NCBI RefSeq assembly: GCF_017487345.1 | Contig: NZ_CP062006.1 | Location: 3,044,001 to 3,108,000, forward strand | Direction of reading: 5' to 3' | From: Brevundimonas pondensis | GTDB lineage: Bacteria; Pseudomonadota; Alphaproteobacteria; Caulobacterales; Caulobacteraceae | DNA length: 64,000 bases | Part shown: positions 62,004 to 64,000 of the stretch, piece by piece | How the letters are laid out: each line of letters opens with the position of its first letter | How positions within the stretch are numbered: position 1 is the stretch's first letter | The notes under the pieces: generated by a model | What the model was told of the DNA's origin: nothing | The model's database searches: none | What the model saw: the letters and a program-made list of their open reading frames with translations, nothing else | Position numbers and translations under genes: made by a program

Positions 62004-62231
62004 GGGGCCTATTGGCGGCTGGCGAGCGACCTGCAGCAAGCCCTGGAGGGCGACACTGGCGAAGATCTACGCGCCGAACTGCACCAGTTGATCGACAGTG
62101 TGGACTTGATCCCGTTGGAACGCCTGGGCAAGTTCCAGCTGGAGGTTCACGGCAGCCTGGCGGCGCAGCAGGCGCTGGGTGGAGCGGCAGACGACAAAAA
62201 GCCCCGCGGCGAGTGGCAGCGGGGCTTTTGA
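62004..62231 (+). pseudogene. Large serine-recombinase C-terminal fragment (copy C)
   Basis: The frame reads GAYWRLASDLQQALEGD, then LRAELHQLIDSVDLIPLERL, GKFQLEVHGSLAAQQALGG, AADDKKPRGEW and a stop at 62229. This resembles the C-terminal strand/helix region of tRNA-integrating recombinases, whose genes often run into the tRNA-fMet attachment site. All catalytic parts are missing and no start is present, so it is a decayed remnant of an integrated element. Confidence 0.55.
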
Positions 62232-62248
62232 TGTTTGGGTGCGGGAGC
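62165..62248 (-). repeat. Recombinase/tRNA-fMet remnant repeat, copy C
   Basis: Nearly the same as copy B from GCAGCAGGCGCTG through GGAGCGGCAGACGACAAAAA and the hairpin GCCCCGC (62201-62207) with GCGGGGC (62219-62225), then TTTTGATGTTTGGGTGCGGG. With A-run and T-run on both sides the hairpin is a good bidirectional terminator. The tRNA-like part stops after GCGGGAGC. Confidence 0.7.
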
Positions 62249-62333
62249 CCGCACCGCTCACCATAGCATCATCGGCACGATGGATATTCCCGCCTAGTCG
62301 CGACGCACAACTGAGACATTACATTCGCCACAC

Positions 62334-62420
62334 CTAGGCGTCACATCGCGGGCCGTCCTCCGTGGTCGTGAAGCTGATGCTCAACTTGTGAACATCGAGT
62401 CCGACAAAGACCGTGCCCAT
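62334..62420 (-). pseudogene. IS110-family transposase N-terminal stub
   Basis: An ATG at 62420 preceded by GGAGAAAGGG opens MGTVFVGLDVHKLSISFTTT and stops after 28 codons at 62334. The VGLDVHK motif with its Asp is the first catalytic residue of the DEDD transposases of the IS110 family. The rest of the roughly 300-400-residue protein is missing, so this is a decayed insertion. Confidence 0.6.
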
Positions 62421-62548
62421 CCCTTTCTCCTCGACGCTGCTGAAGGCTGCAGCACCCAGCGCCAGACCGGACGAGTGAAAGGACATACGGACTTAGGCGT
62501 CGAGCTCATAGATTAACGGCACAGAAAATAAATCTGCTTCGTACGAGT

Positions 62549-62578
62549 CCGCTCGCCAGCCTCAGAGCTGACGAGCGG
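62549..62578 (-). terminator. Hairpin downstream of the RTX gene
   Basis: CCGCTCGCCAGC (62549-62560) and GCTGACGAGCGG (62567-62578) pair at 11 of 12 positions around a six-base loop, 36 bases after the RTX stop. No T-run follows on the minus strand, so it is only a possible terminator. Confidence 0.35.
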
Positions 62579-62614
62579 TAGCCTAATTCAAACGATCATT
62601 CTTACAAAATCACC

Positions 62615-64000
62615 CTAGGCTAACAAATAATCACTCCACGGCGCTTCTAGACGATCAATTGAAGTCGGCACTTGGAAACCATCCATTGCGGATACCGCCT
62701 CTGGATTCCCGAACATCATATTGGCAACGCTGCCGCTAGGATTTGAAAGCGCCAGCGCATCCTCAACCGTCATCCAGATTTCGTCTTCGACAAAATACAG
62801 AGCCTCCACACCCATCAGGGTATCTACCCCCTCGCCACCCGCCAAATCAGAAATCCGGATTGAACCATCTTCGTTCAGCGAGAAACTGAAATTCGAGGAC
62901 AGGCCATAATAGTTGGCTTGATCATAGCCCTCGCCGCCATAGAGGAAATCATCACCACCTCTGCCAATCAGCGTATCATCTCCCCCCAACCCGTAGAGAT
63001 GGTCCGAGTTGGATGTCCCCCCGATCCATGCATCGGCCCCGCCGGTCCCGTAATCGCCCACCAGCGATGACAGAGCGCGCCATTGCTGGCTTCCCGAGAA
63101 GTACACGGCCTCCATGTCAACCAGCGTATCGGTTCCCTCAACACCGGTCGTATCTGTGACGATCACAGCCCCGTCTGAACGTCGAACGAAGGTAAAATCG
63201 CTGAGATTGCCCTGATAGTTCGCCTGATCTGTACCCAGTCCGCCATCCAGAAGGTCATCGCCAGCGCTGCTAACCAAAGTGTCATTGCCCGCCAAGCCGA
63301 AGATCGAGTCAGCCCCGCCAGTGCCTGTAAGCCAAGCGTCAGCCCCCTCGGTTCCATACGCAGCAACGAGGGAGGACATGTTACGCCACGCCTGGCTGCC
63401 CGAAAAATAGGCAGCTTCAACGCTGAAGAGCGTATCGACACCTTCGGCGCCAGTACTGTCCGTCACGATCACCGCACCGTCTGACCGACGCGCGAACACA
63501 AAATTCTCGATGTTCCCGGCGTAGTTCGCCTGATCAAATCCTGCCCCGCCATCAAGAACATCATTTCCAGCGCGGCCAACCATGACATCATCGCCCGCAA
63601 GGCCGTAAATTCGATCATTGCCGCCGCCCCCCACGAGGCTGGCGTCGTCAGCCTCGGTTCCAAATAGCCCAACAAGCTCAGAGAGACTGACGAGCCTCTG
63701 TTCGCCATTAAAGTAGAGCGCCTCTACGTTGACCAGCGTGTCGACCCCTTCCGATCCGCTGACCGATGCAACGGTTACGGAGCCATCAGAATTACGAGTG
63801 GCGGTATAGTCACCGGAACTTCCCGAGTAGACGGCGACATCTGTCCCCTCCCCTCCATCGATGAAGTCATCCCCAGCGCCCCCACCAAGGCTGTCGTTGC
63901 CAGCAAGGCCGTAGAGGAAATCATTCCTGGCAGTGCCTTCCAACCAGGCGTCCGACAGGTTCGAGCCGTAGTCGGCAACGAGGTCGTGAAGATTGTAGAC
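62615..64000 (-). CDS. RTX-type calcium-binding repeat protein (5' end outside window)
   Basis: The frame is open to the window edge, so only the C-terminal 461 residues are seen. They contain about four and a half copies of a roughly 95-residue unit. Each unit has nonapeptide-like calcium loops (GLAGNDSLGGGAGDDFIDGG), then DQANYAGNIENFVFARRSDG, then VEGTDTLVDMEAVYFSGSQQ. Such proteins are exported by type I secretion and fold on binding calcium outside the cell; the C-terminus (SIDRLEAPWSDYLLA) would carry the secretion signal. No transporter genes are in the window. G+C is visibly lower than in the rest (48%, 63% and 58% in three lines counted), which hints at recent acquisition. A TTG at 63943 is not the true start. 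Confidence 0.8.
   Translation of the reverse strand, partial: VYNLHDLVADYGSNLSDAWLEGTARNDFLYGLAGNDSLGGGAGDDFIDGGEGTDVAVYSGSSGDYTATRNSDGSVTVASVSGSEGVDTLVNVEALYFNGEQRLVSLSELVGLFGTEADDASLVGGGGNDRIYGLAGDDVMVGRAGNDVLDGGAGFDQANYAGNIENFVFARRSDGAVIVTDSTGAEGVDTLFSVEAAYFSGSQAWRNMSSLVAAYGTEGADAWLTGTGGADSIFGLAGNDTLVSSAGDDLLDGGLGTDQANYQGNLSDFTFVRRSDGAVIVTDTTGVEGTDTLVDMEAVYFSGSQQWRALSSLVGDYGTGGADAWIGGTSNSDHLYGLGGDDTLIGRGGDDFLYGGEGYDQANYYGLSSNFSFSLNEDGSIRISDLAGGEGVDTLMGVEALYFVEDEIWMTVEDALALSNPSGSVANMMFGNPEAVSAMDGFQVPTSIDRLEAPWSDYLLA

Larger units (their letters stand above)
61515..62614. other. Gene-free stretch of 1.1 kb: promoter plus mobile-element debris
   Basis: The left 230 bases hold the promoter region of the giant gene, including an AT-rich patch. 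From about 61,745 the DNA carries fragments only: an unidentified hydrophobic minus-strand frame (61744-61995), a recombinase 3' fragment, repeat copy C, an IS110 N-terminal stub, and a hairpin after the RTX gene. No intact gene is supported. Confidence 0.7.

Noticed and set aside
41787..62248. Intact tRNA-fMet genes at the three repeat copies
   Set aside because: Only the T-arm/acceptor 3' part is recognisable and it is mutated. No D-arm or anticodon arm follows, so none is a working tRNA.
1..64000. CRISPR arrays, rRNA operons, intact tRNAs
   Set aside because: No regularly spaced direct repeats with unique spacers, and no rRNA-like or complete tRNA-like sequence was seen on reading the window.

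Overview
The window is GC-rich throughout (about two thirds G+C by eye) and has the gene content of a Caulobacteraceae alphaproteobacterium, most likely Brevundimonas or a close relative. The reasons are a chvI-chvG-hprK-EIIA-HPr block, a Weimberg pentose pathway whose five enzymes closely resemble Caulobacter xylX/A/B/C/D as I remember them, and many TonB-dependent receptors. No intact tRNA, rRNA or CRISPR array was seen. All family assignments come from reading the sequence; no database was searched.

Layout. 0-7 kb: the end of a flavoprotein gene, a small zinc-ribbon protein, an unrecognised 570-residue protein, the ChvI/ChvG two-component system, and the short alphaproteobacterial HPr kinase with EIIA-Man and HPr. 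7-9 kb: a small secreted protein and a dicarboxylate/amino-acid:cation symporter. 9-35 kb: a pectin and pentose utilisation locus. It holds an FCD-type GntR regulator, xylD, an SGNH esterase, aldose 1-epimerase, xylC, xylA, a sugar/H+ symporter, xylB, xylX, a LacI regulator, a large beta-helix/barrel protein, two PL10-like pectate lyases, a PL1-like lyase, three GH43 enzymes and a TonB-dependent receptor. Secreted enzymes would open pectin and release arabinose or xylose. The receptor and symporter would import them, and XylB-C-D-X-A would oxidise the pentose to 2-oxoglutarate. Enzymes for the galacturonate backbone monomers are not in the window.

35-42 kb: a FecI-type sigma factor, FecR anti-sigma factor, STN-containing TonB receptor and a PafA-like phosphatase, with a matching promoter-like element in front of sigma and receptor. 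41.8-49.3 kb: a probable peptide or muropeptide salvage locus (POT transporter, TonB receptor, Ala-Glu-type dipeptide epimerase, XRE-cupin regulator, serine hydrolase). It is bracketed by degenerate copies of a repeat made of a recombinase 3' tail, a terminator hairpin and a tRNA-fMet 3' end. 49.4-61.5 kb: a translationally coupled pair encoding a giant DUF11/SdrD-B repeat protein (about 2,800 residues) and a 1,216-residue outer-membrane barrel. 61.5-62.6 kb: a mobile-DNA graveyard (third repeat copy, recombinase fragment, IS110 stub). 62.6-64 kb: the C-terminal part of a lower-GC RTX-type calcium-binding protein that runs off the window.

The most informative non-coding signals are: a 14-bp motif, AGTATTATNATATT, in three divergent promoter regions of the pectin/pentose locus; a perfect LacI-type operator in front of xylX; the paired ECF-like promoters; paired TGCAGATWWTGCAAAA sites in the peptide locus; and the three-copy recombinase/tRNA-fMet remnant.
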